The position numbers and the translations under genes are program-made. 64,000 bases of DNA, from positions 287,251,001-287,315,000 of the forward strand of contig CM028131.1 in the NCBI GenBank assembly GCA_016271365.2. The letters run 5' to 3'. Shown here piece after piece: positions 51,944 through 62,165 of the stretch. The number at the start of each line of letters is the position of its first letter. The first letter of the stretch is position 1. The notes beneath the pieces were generated by a model. That model was not told the origin of the DNA. It saw nothing but the letters and a program-made list of their open reading frames with translations, and searched no databases. This stretch comes from Neoceratodus forsteri. Taxonomy: Eukaryota > Chordata > Ceratodontiformes > Ceratodontidae.

Positions 51944-52987
51944 TTATGGCAGAGGTTTTGCAAGATAGTGGTGCTGAAACTGGCACCTTCTGGACTGGAT
52001 GGCCAGACAGTAGTGTTTTGTAAAAGTGTGCACTGTTTTCCAGGTAGCTGCTTTATGAATCTCTTGCAGGGACATACCTCTTGATGCTACCATTGAGGCA
52101 GAGGTGCCCGTTGTAGAGTGTGCTCTGAGCCCTCTGGGTGGCAGTTTACCAGATTTGTCATAACAGAACTGAATGCAGGAAACTACCCAGCAGGAAATGG
52201 TTCTCTTGGATGCTGGTTTGCCTTTCTCCGCTTCACCATTGGTAACAAACAGTTGTGTGCTAGTGGACCTTACGTAATTTATGTGGTCCAAGTAGTAACT
52301 CAGTGCCCTTTTCACATCCAGACTGTGGAGTTTTTGCTCTCCTGTGCTAGATTTTTCTGTAAATAAAACTGGAAGGGCAACTGGCTGATTCAGATGGAAT
52401 TCAAATACAACTGTTGGAAGGAATTTCCTGTTTGTCCTTAGGATTGCCTTGTCCCTATGGAAACTTATGTAATTAGGATATATGCAAAGAGCCTGTAGCT
52501 CGCTCACTGTTCTGGCAGATGTCACTACTACCAGAACAATTGTTTTCCAGGTGACACACTTCAGTACAGCAGTGACCATGGGCTCGAAGGGAGCCTCCAT
52601 CAGCTGGGCAGTACACAAGTTTAAATCCCAGGAAGGGGCAGGCTCCTTCACTAGAGGGTACAGATAATATAAGGCCCTTAAAAAACTTTTTGAAAATAGG
52701 GTGTAAGGCACTGACCTGTCTTTGCCAGCTGATGCGTAAGCTGACACTGCTCCAAAATGCACCTTCATGGTTGAGGGTATTAGGCTCGAGGACTGGCAGT
52801 GGATAAGGTAGTACGGGATTGTGGATGGACCTGCCCAGAGGGGGTTAATCTGTCTGGGAGAGCACCAGAAAGAAAATCTTATCCATTTTGATGCGTACAT
52901 TTTCCTTGTAGCTGGTTTCCTGGAAACCTTCAGCACTTCCATTACTTTCTCAGAAAGATTCAGCCCAGAGAACTCTAGGCAAGGCAA
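51944..52987 (-). pseudogene. DIRS tyrosine recombinase, active site lost
   Basis: A 347-codon open frame, about the normal length of the domain. Seen: the N-terminal core-binding part 'KPATRKMYASKWIRFSFWC' and 'HFGAVSAYASAGKDRSVPYT'; catalytic part 'WKTIVLVVVTSARTVSELQA', 'RAHSTTGTSASMVASRGM', 'LQEIHKAATWKTVHTFTKHY'. The final tyrosine is present. The first catalytic Arg (before VSEL) reads Thr, and the Arg of HxxR also reads Thr (HSTT), so it should be inactive. The start used is not ATG: the true reading frame entered from the RNase H side, now separated by an L2 insertion. It would integrate circular cDNA. Confidence 0.92.
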
Positions 52988-53168
52988 GTTTTACTTTTCA
53001 AGGTGCCCAATCCCACAGCCTCTGGATGTCATACATAAAATACAAACTATTCATAAAATAAAAACAAAACCATAAATAACAGTATTAATAAATTAAGCAG
53101 ACCATATACAGTAAATAAGCAAAATCTGAGCTAAAACAGTCACTAATGTGCTATCCCAGGAATAAGAT

Positions 53169-54738
53169 CTAAAAGACAGTGCCTGGGAAAGCCTGTCTGA
53201 ACAAGAGGATCTTGAGGTGGGCCTTACATATATCAGCTGAAGGGGCCTCCTTTACAGGTGGTGGAAGCGAATTCCGTAGAACAGGGCCGGTGACACGAAA
53301 TGCTCTGTCGCCGGCAGTTTTTAGCCTTGTCCTGGGAATCGCAAGGAGGCCCCTAGAGGAAGAACGGATGGAGCAGACTGAGGTGACGGGTGTAAGAAGA
53401 TCAGACAAGTATCCAGGGTCCAGCCCATTTAGGGCCTTAAAGGTGAGCAAGCCCACCTTGAAGGGGATCCTCCACCTGACTGGCAGCCAGTGCAGTTCAC
53501 GCAGCACCAGGGTGATATGACAGTATTTGGACTGCCCCCGTCAGCAACCTGGCAGCAGTGTTCTGCACTAGCTGCAGCTAGTAGAGGGCACCTCCTGAGA
53601 TGCTGAGGTAGAGTGCATTACAGTAGTCAAGCCTTGATATCACGAAGGCAGGTAATAGGTGGGGAGGTCCATGGGTGGAACTAGGGGCTTGATCCTGGCG
53701 ATATTCCTAAGATGGTAAAAGGTGGTCTGGACAACGGATGACACCTGGGCTTCAAATGTCAATCCGTTGTCAAAGGTCACACCACGATCACGTACCCTAG
53801 AGGAGGCCTTCAATAGCACAGTCTCCAAGAACAACCCTGTTTCTGCGCCAGAGGCCAGCTTGTCATGCCCCCTGTTCGACTCCATCACTAGTACCTCCAT
53901 CATATCGGGATTCAGTCGCAACCAACTGGAGGACATCCAGTCATTGATCTTGGGAAGGCAATTATTTAGCACTTCCACTGCACTAGATTTCCCAGGGCAA
54001 AGGAAAGATACAGCTGGGTATCATCCACACAGCAATGAAAACCCAGCCTGTATTTCCTAATGATCTCTCCCAGGGGCAGTATGTACACAGCAAACAACAT
54101 TGGTGACAGGACTGAACCCTGAGGTACTTCACAAGACGGGAGGCTAGGAGAGGAGGAGAAATTCCCTATCACTACCCATTGCCACCTATTCATGAGGTAG
54201 GACTTAAACCAGCAGACGACAGTGCCAGTGAGTCCACAAATTCCCTCAGGTGGTCGAGCAACATGCAATGGTCTACCATGTCAAAGGCTGAAGAGAGATC
54301 CAGAACAATAATTGTCACCTCTTCTCGATCTCTAGCCCTGAGGAGGTCATTATGTACCCGAACTAGTGTGGTTTTCATGCTGTGCCTTGCCCAAAACCCC
54401 GACTGGAGGTGCTTGTAAAGATCAAAGGCCTCGAGGTGCTCCTCAAGCTCCTCCTGTTGCGCCACAACAACCTTCCCTAAAAATGGGAGGTTGGAGATTG
54501 GACGGTAATTTGACTTGGTGTCAGGGTCTAATGATGGTTTCTTCTGAAGAGGTCTAACCAGTGCCTCCTTCAAGGCACTCAGGAAGACCCCCTCTGACAT
54601 AGAACTCTGGACAATCAAGGCAAACACCAGGCCAATGGTGTCAACACATCCCATCAAGAAACATGTCAGCACCAAGTCCAGCTCACAGTATGTGTGCTTC
54701 AGCTTTAGAGCAGCCTCAATGACCTCGGCCACCTCCAC
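53169..54738 (-). pseudogene. L2 ORF2 reverse transcriptase and C-terminal region
   Basis: 54738-54190: 'VFLSALKEALVRPLQKKPSL', 'NYRPISNLPFLGKVV', 'LQSGFWARHSMKTTLVRVH' and 'IIVLDLSSAFDMVDH' (catalytic Asp). 54268-53966: 'CEVPQGSVLSPMLFAVYILP' and 'FHCCVDDTQLYLSF', where the L2 box YADD reads CVDD, so both aspartates remain. 53978-53640: 'LNPDMMEVLVMESNRG', 'RDRGVTFDNGLTFEAQVS'. 53507-53169: 'LRELHWLPVRWRIPFKVGLL' through 'PPPVKEAPSADICKAHLKIL' to the end. Four frames. Confidence 0.92.
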
Positions 54739-54739
54739 T

Positions 54740-55671
54740 GGTTTAAACTCCTACCAACTAGGCAGAGTGCTCTCTGGATGCCAAAGGCGACCACTGTCAG
54801 CCACATTGTGGCTCACTAGCAGAATGCCCTGCCTGATGGCGGACACCCTGTCCAAGAAGAACCATGCAAACTCTTCACATAAAGTGTAAGAAAAGGCATC
54901 GTTTAGCTGTAGACAGCCTGTCCACAATCCAAAAAAGCACTGTTGGTCAATTCTTACCAGCAGCAATCTCCCTGGACAGGAACTCTGCCTTCTTATGGGT
55001 GATTGCCCCCTGATACTCACCATAATGGGAGCACAGGGCCAGTCTGTCTGCCTCCAGCCCGGACTTCTGCCAGCAGTGCTCTAGCCTCCAACCCAAAACC
55101 TTCATCACCTTGAGCTCCCTATTAAACCATGGGGACCTCAAGTGAGAGGATTTAGATTATGCACAGACCAGTTTGAGAGAGTCAAATGTGACCAGCATCG
55201 CCCTGTTATAGGTGGCGACAGCCTCCCCCATACCCCCTACGCATGCACTACCCACACTAGATAGGTTGGACACCGCCAGAAATCCCTCCGGGGTCAAACC
55301 CCTCAAAGGGCGGTAGCTTACCATCTCTGAAGGGGGAGGACTCTAAGGGGGGCCCTGAACAAGAACTTCACCATGCAATGATTGGACCAAACGACATGGT
55401 CAGTCTTGAGGGTACTAACCTCAAGTCCCAGCTAGAAGACCAGGTCCAACATGTGGCCACCCTGGTGGGTCACAGAAGAAACTTCTTGTGGCAGGCCCAG
55501 AGATGACATCATTTAGAGGAGGTTGTAACGTAGCCTAGAAGATTTGTCATCAGCCCAAACATTGAAGTCCCCCAGGACTAAACGTCTGGGGGACTCCAAA
55601 GTTTCATCGATGACTAAATCGGCTATCTCCTCTAGCTCCTCAAGAACCATGCTCTGCGACACAGTTCTCAG
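54740..55671 (-). pseudogene. L2 ORF2 endonuclease and linker
   Basis: From the truncated 5' end: 'VLEELEEIADLVIDETLESP' then 'RRLVLGDFNVWADDKSSRL' (GDFN motif, 55600-55540). 55540-55330 contains 'HQGGHMLDLVF' and 'VVWSNHCMVKFLFRAPL', the SDH block reading SNH. 55141-54751 covers the linker ('RSPWFNRELKVMKVLGWRLE', 'HYGEYQGAITHKKAEFLSRE') leading into the RT. About half of the endonuclease is missing. Confidence 0.85.
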
Positions 55672-56364
55672 ATCAGGAAATGTTATCTTGCCCTGGGACA
55701 ATGTCAACAGGTTGTATCTCAAGGGTAGGATGATAGGCATTTTGTTGGAGAGAGACAGGAGCATGAAGTACCAGGTCTGCCAGGCGCAGCCTGGAGCTAT
55801 TACAATCATTGTTGCTGTCTCCCTTCTTAGTTTTACCAATATTCTCAGTAAAAGTGGGAATACAGGGAAGCCACAGAGTAACTTCCCTGACCAGCTGAGG
55901 TCAGGTGCATCCCCTATGACTGAACCCACTGTTTGTGGTCTGCAACAGAAATGTGGGAGCTGGTTCTTCTCCCAGGAAGCAAACAGATCTATTTCTGGTG
56001 TACACCACCATCTGAACACTAATGCCAGCACCTGCTGGTTCAGTGTCAAGTCATCATTTCCCTGGTTGATTCTGTTCAGGGAGTCTACCAGCACATTGTC
56101 TTTCCCAGGTAGGTGTACTGCAGATAGTAGAACTTCCAGAGAGTAGGCTAGGTTCCAGATCTTCATGGCTTCTGTGCAGAGCATGGAAGATCTTCTTCCT
56201 TCTTGCTTGTTTATGCTGTACATTATTTTGTTGTTGTCTGTTCTGATCTGGATAGACTGAGTGTTGATATGGGAGGAGAAAGCCTGCATTGCCAAGTACA
56301 CTGCTCTGAGTTCTAGGAGATTCATGTGCTCCTGAGTCTCCTGTGCACTCCAGGTGCCTCTCAC
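55672..56364 (-). pseudogene. DIRS RNase H and connection domain
   Basis: 'AQETQEHMNLLELRAVYLAM', 'IQIRTDNNKIMYSINKQEGR' (catalytic Asp), 'LLSAVHLPGKDNVLVDSLNR' (HxPGxxN and D), then the DIRS-specific tail 'TPEIDLFASWEKNQLPHFC', 'APDLSWSGKLLCGFPVFPL' and 'LPLRYNLLTLSQGKITFPD'. The frame is open for 230 codons and by chance runs on into the inserted L2, making an 283-codon fused frame (56364-55513). RNase H removes RNA from the RNA-DNA hybrid. Catalytic residues seem kept. Confidence 0.92.
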
Positions 56365-56569
56365 AGTAAGATCCCCCAGGTGGGTACTCCAGCCTTGGAG
56401 GGAGGCATCTGTTGTTAGTATAAGTGTAAGAGATTGCTGAAGGAAGGGAATCCTCTCTCTAAGGTTGTATTCCTCCTTCTACTGCTCTAGTGCCTTTAAC
56501 AAGGTTCTTCGTGACAGGCATCAATTTGGACAGAGTATCTCATCTCTAAGAACAATTGTCTCCTAGGTG

Positions 56570-57562
56570 TTACTGAAAATCTCTCATTTGGTATCTGGCA
56601 CCAAGTACCACTGCAGTGGCAGAGGTCATGCCTCCCAGTAACCTTAGAAAATTCCTTGCATGCCTTGGCTGATCTGCTTTGAAGGATTCCGCAGTTGAAG
56701 TTAGATTTGCTACCCTTGCTAGAGGAAGGAATGCCTTCCCCTGAAGGATATCCAGCTCTGCACCAATAAAGTCAAGTATCTTCCTCATCCCCACAGGACA
56801 AGGCTGAAAATAGGTAGAATTGCCTAGTCCTCCTTTTCTGGTCAACAGGAATTATAATAAATAAAGAACTTTGATTGATTCTGTTTGAGGCTTCTGAAGG
56901 TTTATGAGGAAGTCCAGGTCCTCCAATGAGCTTTGAGTCAGCAGTATAGAGGACTTTGCTTCCTGCTGTGTTTTTCCTGAGATCAGCCAGTCATCAAGGT
57001 AGGAAAAAACTACCACCCCTTTCCTTCTCAAATATGTTGCCACCACAGCTGGGCACTTTGTGAAAACTCTTGGAGCTGAGGTGAGGCTGAAGGGAAGGGC
57101 TGTGAACTGCTACTGGCAGTTCCCTAATCTGAACCTGGGGTATTTTCTGTGACTTGGTCTGACTGGTATGTGAAAGTAGGAATATTTTAGATCATTACCC
57201 TAGCCGGTCTCCTGTTTGCAGAGATGGAATCTCTGAGACCAGTGTTACCATCTTGAATTGTTCTTTCTTGAAGTGTTTGTTCAGGTGTCTCAGGTCTAAA
57301 ATGGGTCGCTACTCCCAATATTTCTTGATGGTCAGGAAGTATCTGGAGTAAAGTCACTTACCCATTGTATGGCAGATACTTTTTCCACTGCATTCGCTTC
57401 CAATAATTTCTTCACCTCCATCTCCAGCATAATTCTTTTGCTGCTGTGATGTGAGTTTGAAAAACTTTTGGGTTCTGCAGTTTGGGGAATTTTCTGAACT
57501 GCAGGGACAAATTCTGACTCACTACTTCTAGGACCCACTTGTCTGTAGTAATTTTTGTTCAT
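56570..57562 (-). pseudogene. DIRS reverse transcriptase
   Basis: 57562-57332: 'FVPAVQKIPQTAEPKSF' and 'MLEMEVKKLLEANAVEKVSA', the lead-in to DIRS RT. 57300-57060 (broken): 'YSYFHIPVRPSHRKYPRF' and 'LPFSLTSAPRVFTKCPAVV'. 57046-56852: 'RRKGVVVFSYLDDWLISGKT', an intact YLDD, and 'DLDFLINLQKPQTESIKVLY'. 56845-56570: thumb region 'FIGAELDILQGKAFLPL' and 'RNFLRLLGGMTSATAVVLGA'. Several stops. The stretch 56365-56569 links to RNase H. Confidence 0.9.
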
Positions 57563-57599
57563 TTCTGGAAGTAGTGTGCCAGTCTTCCTCCCACTGGCA

Positions 57600-57834
57600 A
57601 TGGATGGGTAACATGGGCTGACTTGTGAGGGGTTTTGCTTTGCTTGGGACTTGGGTGCTCATTCTACCCCTGCCCCTATAATAGCCTCTTTGTAGAGGGT
57701 ACTCATAGGAAGCAAAAGCACAAGGGTAGAATCCCCTACCCCTACCTCCCCTCTAATAAGGCCTATAGGAAGTGGAGGACTTTTCTTTCTCACTATTGCT
57801 CTTGTAGGTGGTAGAATCAACAACGTAAACCTGT
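57600..57834 (-). pseudogene. DIRS gag, C-terminal Arg/Gly-rich part
   Basis: The minus strand reads 'STTYKSNSEKEKSSTSYRPY', 'RGGRGRGFYPCAFASYEYP' and 'QRGYYRGRGRMSTQVPSKAK'. Arg/Gly-rich ends bind nucleic acid in DIRS gag proteins. It is separated from the main gag by the AT-rich insert at 57835-58599. Confidence 0.75.
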
Positions 57835-58599
57835 TTTATGGCTCCTATTACACTAGTTTATTTCCTGTTATGTATTTCTGTTGTGCACCCATTCTAATTT
57901 ATATGTTGCAAGGCATTAAGCTATGAAATGGTGTTTCAATACAGATTTTAGAACATAAGTTTAATCTTTAAGTTTAAAAAGTTATTGTCTGCTTAGATCA
58001 TAAAATTATGTATACATCGTACGTTTTGTGTATATAACAATAGTACATTATTAGTTAAAAAGTACGATTTATAAATTGAATATCAAATGGAATGCTTTAA
58101 GATTAAAGATTGTTGTTAGAATATTTGATTGATTGTAATTAGGTATCACGTGCACTTTGGGAGTATATATAGATGCAAGGAGTATTGAAACTGCACCCCC
58201 TAAGGAAGCCATACTGGAGAGGCACAGGGGTTTGTAGTGGCTGGTGCATTGGACTGGGGTAGGTCTTGTTAATTTATGTGATAGAAAACACTTTTGTTTG
58301 GTTCTTATTATAAGAATGTGACAAATGAACATTTGTGGAGAACCTTTTTGCAAATGTCTAGCTGTAAAATAAACATTTTTGTATTTTTGCATATTTAAAG
58401 TGCTTTGGTGCATTTTTTCTATCACAAGATCACCCAAAATATGCTCACCATTTCATTCTTGGACACCTGTTATAATTGCCTGCTCGTCTTATTGTCACTG
58501 TGTAACTATTTATGATTTGCTGTATTTGTATGTCCACCTGCTGTAATGTACATCAATTGACTGTAATGTAGTCAGTGATTTTTTTTTTTTTTTGTAGAA
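57835..58599. mobile_element. AT-rich insertion in DIRS gag, possibly a solo LTR
   Basis: Non-coding sequence separating two gag parts. On the plus strand it has a TATA-like 'gagtatatatagatg' (58160), 'cccctaaggaagcc' 35 bp later, 'aataaacatttttg' (58367), and a T-run at 58580. TATA box plus polyadenylation signal about 200 bp apart suits an LTR or a Penelope terminal repeat. Borders and duplication not found. Confidence 0.55.
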
Positions 58600-59317
58600 C
58601 TGGTGTCTCTGACTCTGAATCCTTTAAAAGTAAGCACCTGCCTAAAAGATTCTATGCGAAACAGAAATAGGTGGTTTTGTACTCATCCACCTTTTTCATG
58701 TAAGCCAATCTTTTCACCAAATGGAATTTCCCTCACAGGGGAAACTGTTGCTTTTGTATGAGTGTCCTGGGATAGATTTGTAGTTAGAAGCCAAGCAAAC
58801 CTTTTTAGGTGCGCTGCATGGACCCTGATGACCATAGATGCAGTGCCATTTGTGTCCACTGCCATATGGAACTGCTACTTTGTGGCATCTATGGCTGATC
58901 TCGCTGTGTCAGCCATTTGCTGAACCAAATATCCATTAGCTTTTTTGTTCAGTGTCAGAATGGCGTTCCATATGGCCTTCTGGTAGTGGGCTTATAAGCT
59001 AAGTAAGCTGCCTGCCATAGAAGCAGGGAAGCAGGTGTGTAAACCTCTTTACCCATGCTGTCCAGTTTCCTGGAATCTTTTTCAGGGAGCTGGGAGGAAA
59101 GAGGCATTTTAGTCTTATCACAGGTGGCAGTCTGGACCACTCCCTCATGATCAGGATGGGAGTACAGTTATTCAGTGCCCTGCAAGTCCACCAGATATTG
59201 TTTTTGTTCAGTTTTCTTGTCGATGCTAGCAGCTGAGGTGGGTGCTGACATGACTCTGTATGTGCCTCTGTTGAGGGATTTGTGAACGGGAGTGGGGGGC
59301 ATCAGTCTTCTTGGGCA

Positions 59318-59705
59318 TGGGGTGATTATGTCATACGACATAAGAGCACAGCAATGTACCGTGCTGACAATTCAACGGATACATTGCTGCTGCTCAGATA
59401 CACTGTTGAAACACATTTCGGCGAAACAAACAGGTGCTATCTTTGTTTTCTGCGGGGGGGGCTTCGCCACCCACACCCCCTGTTATGGGAGGGCTGTGCC
59501 CCCCAAACCCTCCCAATAATATAATCAACTCCAGAGGAGGGGTTCAACATGGGGCCGGGGAGAAACACTGTGGGGGAAGAAACAAAAAAGGAACCGCACA
59601 ATGCGATTTAGCAAAAGTCTGAGGCCGGGATTTGAGCCACAGTCCACAGACGCACTACGACCCCCTGCACTTGCGACTCATCCCACTGAGCCACAGCGGC
59701 AGCTC
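59318..59705 (-). mobile_element. tRNA-derived SINE with GC-rich core, family S3 copy 2
   Basis: The minus-strand head 'gctgtggctcagtgggatga' and B-box-like 'ggctcaaatcccggcct' are followed by 'gttccttttttgtttcttcc', then the core 'ctctggagttgattatatta' with 'ggggggcacagccctcccat' and 'ggcgaagcccccccgcag', and a tail 'acataatcacc' type end. The core matches 47225-47300 and 60960-61060. It is inserted in DIRS gag. Confidence 0.8.
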
Positions 59706-59719
59706 AGCGGACCACCTCC

Positions 59720-59885
59720 CAAATGGAGGTTCTTCACCTCCAGGTAACTCCACCTTCCCACCCATGTGTGATAGGGTACAAAACCACACATGCAACATAT
59801 GTGTCTTGTGAGGTTCTGTACCCTATTGTGCTAGTGCACTACGCAATATGTTCACGTGGTATTCCATGTGTGGTTAAGTCTATGA
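59720..59885. repeat. Short hairpins in gag region
   Basis: 'atggaggttcttcacctcca' (59723) and 'atagggtacaaaacc' with 'ggttctgtaccctat' (59769-59832) form hairpins with a roughly 35-bp loop in the second. They interrupt readable gag, so may be a small MITE. Confidence 0.5.
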
Positions 59886-60891
59886 GATATTGACCCAGTA
59901 GGATCTTCTTGTGGGTGCTAAGCCCATTATATCCTTGAATTCTACCTCATCCTTATCAGTCCCATGGGAGGAGATGATGAGGGTATTCACTGTATGCCTT
60001 ACGAAAGTATATTGAGAAGTGTAGCCTTCTGAAGACCTAGTAGGGGAACCAAATACCAGCTTAGGAGGACCATCTCATTCTATGGATTCTCCTTCCTTCT
60101 CATCTTTGTAGTAAAGTTCTGCCTCCTCCACAAGCATTAGGAAAAGAACCAGAGCCTGCAGAGTGAGGACAGGCATATTTATGAAGTTCTCCATAGCCTG
60201 GAAAGCCTGGAGGAATTACCATGCCTTTGCCATGTCCTCTACTGATGACATTTTATTTGTGTCCACTGGTGGTTCCTTTCCTTCATCAGGAGGAGGGACA
60301 GTGACATGTTTTTGTTTTTTCTTGGCAGACACCATCTCCGATGTCTGCTCTGAGGCTCTTTCATCTTTACTGGGCTCAGAGTTCCCCCTTTCAAATGCCC
60401 TGAGTTCTGAACCATCTTTCGCAGCTTTATCTTTCTTCTGTGTCCCCTCTGAGAGGGACTGCTGCTTACTCTGAAGGGCTGGACCCTCCTCTGAGCCTTT
60501 TGGTAATGTGGAGGCAGACTGAGAGGCCATAAAATCTTCTAATTTGTTTAGCCCTTTGCTTTTATGTTTTAGCACAAAACTTTCTACAGAGATCACAACT
60601 GGCAAAAAATCATGGTCTGAACCCAGACAGTTTAAACACAGTTTATGTCAATCTGCCTTTGCCAGGAGCTGAAAAAAAAACAAACTGTACAACTTTTAAA
60701 GCCTGCAGATCCCATTTTCTTTTTGGATCTGTCAGTCATGCCAAACACTGATGACCCTGAGAAGACGTTTCTGGTTCCCCAAAAGTACAATCAAAATGTG
60801 CAATAAGCCCCAGAAAACTAGAAAGTGCTTAAAAGAGAAAACTTGCAATTTGGTTCCATGAAAGTTAAAACTGCAAATAAATAAATAAATG

Positions 60892-61146
60892 TACTGGGTC
60901 ATAATTATGCATGCTTAATAGCGTATGGCATTATGGCAAAACCCAGACCTGTGTGCTCCCTGAGTTGGACCCCCCCCTTGGAGTTGAGAATCATTAGTGG
61001 GGGGGTCTGGGGGGCACAGTCCCCCCGTAACGGAGTGTGTGGAGGGCAGAGCCCCCCACAGAACAAAGGCATGATGCCTCATGGCATAAATCGTGCAGCA
61101 CGATAGTGCCATGCGGCATTATGTTTGCGACATAATGACCCGTGAC
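60892..61146. mobile_element. S3-core repeat flanked by inverted ends, family S3 copy 3
   Basis: The ends 'gtactgggtcataattatg' and 'cataatgacccgtgac' are inverted repeats, embedded between two 'ataaataa' stretches that may be the duplication. The middle (60960-61060) carries the S3 core: 'ccttggagttgagaatcatt', 'ggggggcacagtccccccgt', 'gggcagagccccccacagaa'. The tRNA head is missing. Whether this family is a SINE or a TIR element is therefore open. Confidence 0.7.
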
Positions 61147-61984
61147 ATAAATAAATACCTCAAAAGAACTGTCTTCATTTGAAATAACAGGAATAGCACC
61201 TTGGTTCCTAAAAATGAGAAACTGAGAATAATTTTAAGTGCAACCCCGGCGCCGTATGCCAGTGGGCTACCCCCCTTGCCAGCTGTCTCTGATACCAGAC
61301 AAGGGGCCTGGGTGCTGCTACAGTAACAATTGGGGGTTTGTTCCCAAAAATATTTATAATAGTGCAGTGCCCCCACCCAGAGTAAAGTATTAGTGGGCTA
61401 GGTATCTGCTTGGTACAGCCCCCTGGTATACCGTACCTCCCCACCTCCCCAACCAACCACTCTGCACACTGAGTCCCCAATTACTTTGTTCCACCATAAA
61501 CCATAAATCTCAATAGTAAGTGCATGCAAGGAATTTCACCAGCACAGCACTTTCAACAAACAAATTTATAGCTTTATTAGGGGGTAAGGACTAGGGGAAG
61601 GGATACCAAGACAGAGTAGCTGTGAAGAAAAATGGAAGGTTAGTGAGATATGCAATAGCAAAACATGTGGGCTTACAGGCTAAGCCTTCCCCTACTGGCA
61701 CCAGTGTCTCTGAACTGTCCCTAGGGGTACCCACTAGGTGCAGGCCTGATCAGTGCCATTGGTTGGGCAGCTGTTGAGGCCCTGAAATTGTAGAAAACTT
61801 TAGATTTTGAAAAACTCTTTCCCCTTCCAGGAACCAGGTCCTGGGTACTCACAGTTTGTCAATCTCAACACCAGGGAAAATGGAGCTCCTTGGGTTAGTG
61901 CAGCAAACTCGGAACAGGCCAGCGAAGATCCCTCTGATGGGATGGAACTTGTTCGAGGATCTCACAGCTGATCACCTTTATAGG
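61147..61984. other. Unexplained sequence in the DIRS 5' region
   Basis: No coding region. On the minus strand there is 'aataaagctataaatttgtt' near 61575 and a GC-rich stretch near 61240-61320, which could be part of an LTR, but no paired copy is in the window. Confidence 0.4.
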
Positions 61985-62165
61985 TATCATAGGTAATACA
62001 GAGCTTAGTAGACTAATGTCCATAATGTTCGTCGATATCAATTATAGCCCATTATGGAATTTTGTCCTAAATATTTATCCAAATGTATTTTAAAGGTGTT
62101 CATGTTTTCACATGCTACAACATCCAGTGGTAGATTATTCCATATTTTGCATACTCTAATTGAAA
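61985..62165 (-). pseudogene. CR1/L2-type ORF2 C-terminus fragment
   Basis: The minus frame reads 'RVCKIWNNLPLDVVACENMN' and 'TFKIHLDKYLGQNSIMGYN', the terminal WN-LP motif and following helix of these LINEs. A short 3' fragment. Confidence 0.7.

Larger units (their letters stand above)
53020..55671 (-). mobile_element. L2 LINE inserted in the DIRS element
   Basis: A minus-strand L2 from within the endonuclease (GDFN near 55575) to an A/T-rich 3' end at about 53020. It separates the DIRS RNase H from its recombinase; the DIRS sequence is collinear across it ('KITFPD' on one side, 'IQRLWDWAP' on the other). Target duplication is short or unclear. ORF2 is in at least five frames. Confidence 0.88.
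58600..60740 (-). pseudogene. DIRS gag, N-terminal and capsid parts
   Basis: The start at 60740 opens 'MTDRSKKKMGSAGFKSCTVC', with a partly lost second Cys cluster; 60605-60216 encodes 'ISVESFVLKHKSKGLNKLED' and a Ser/Lys/Glu-rich linker. After 59720-60200 (decayed) and the S3 SINE, 59270-58680 gives 'PASMAGSLLSL', 'AIWNAILTLNKKANGYLVQQ' and 'GTASMVIRVHAAHLKRFAWL' with 'PFGEKIGLHEKGG', the DIRS capsid-like block. Gag packages the element RNA. Confidence 0.82.
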
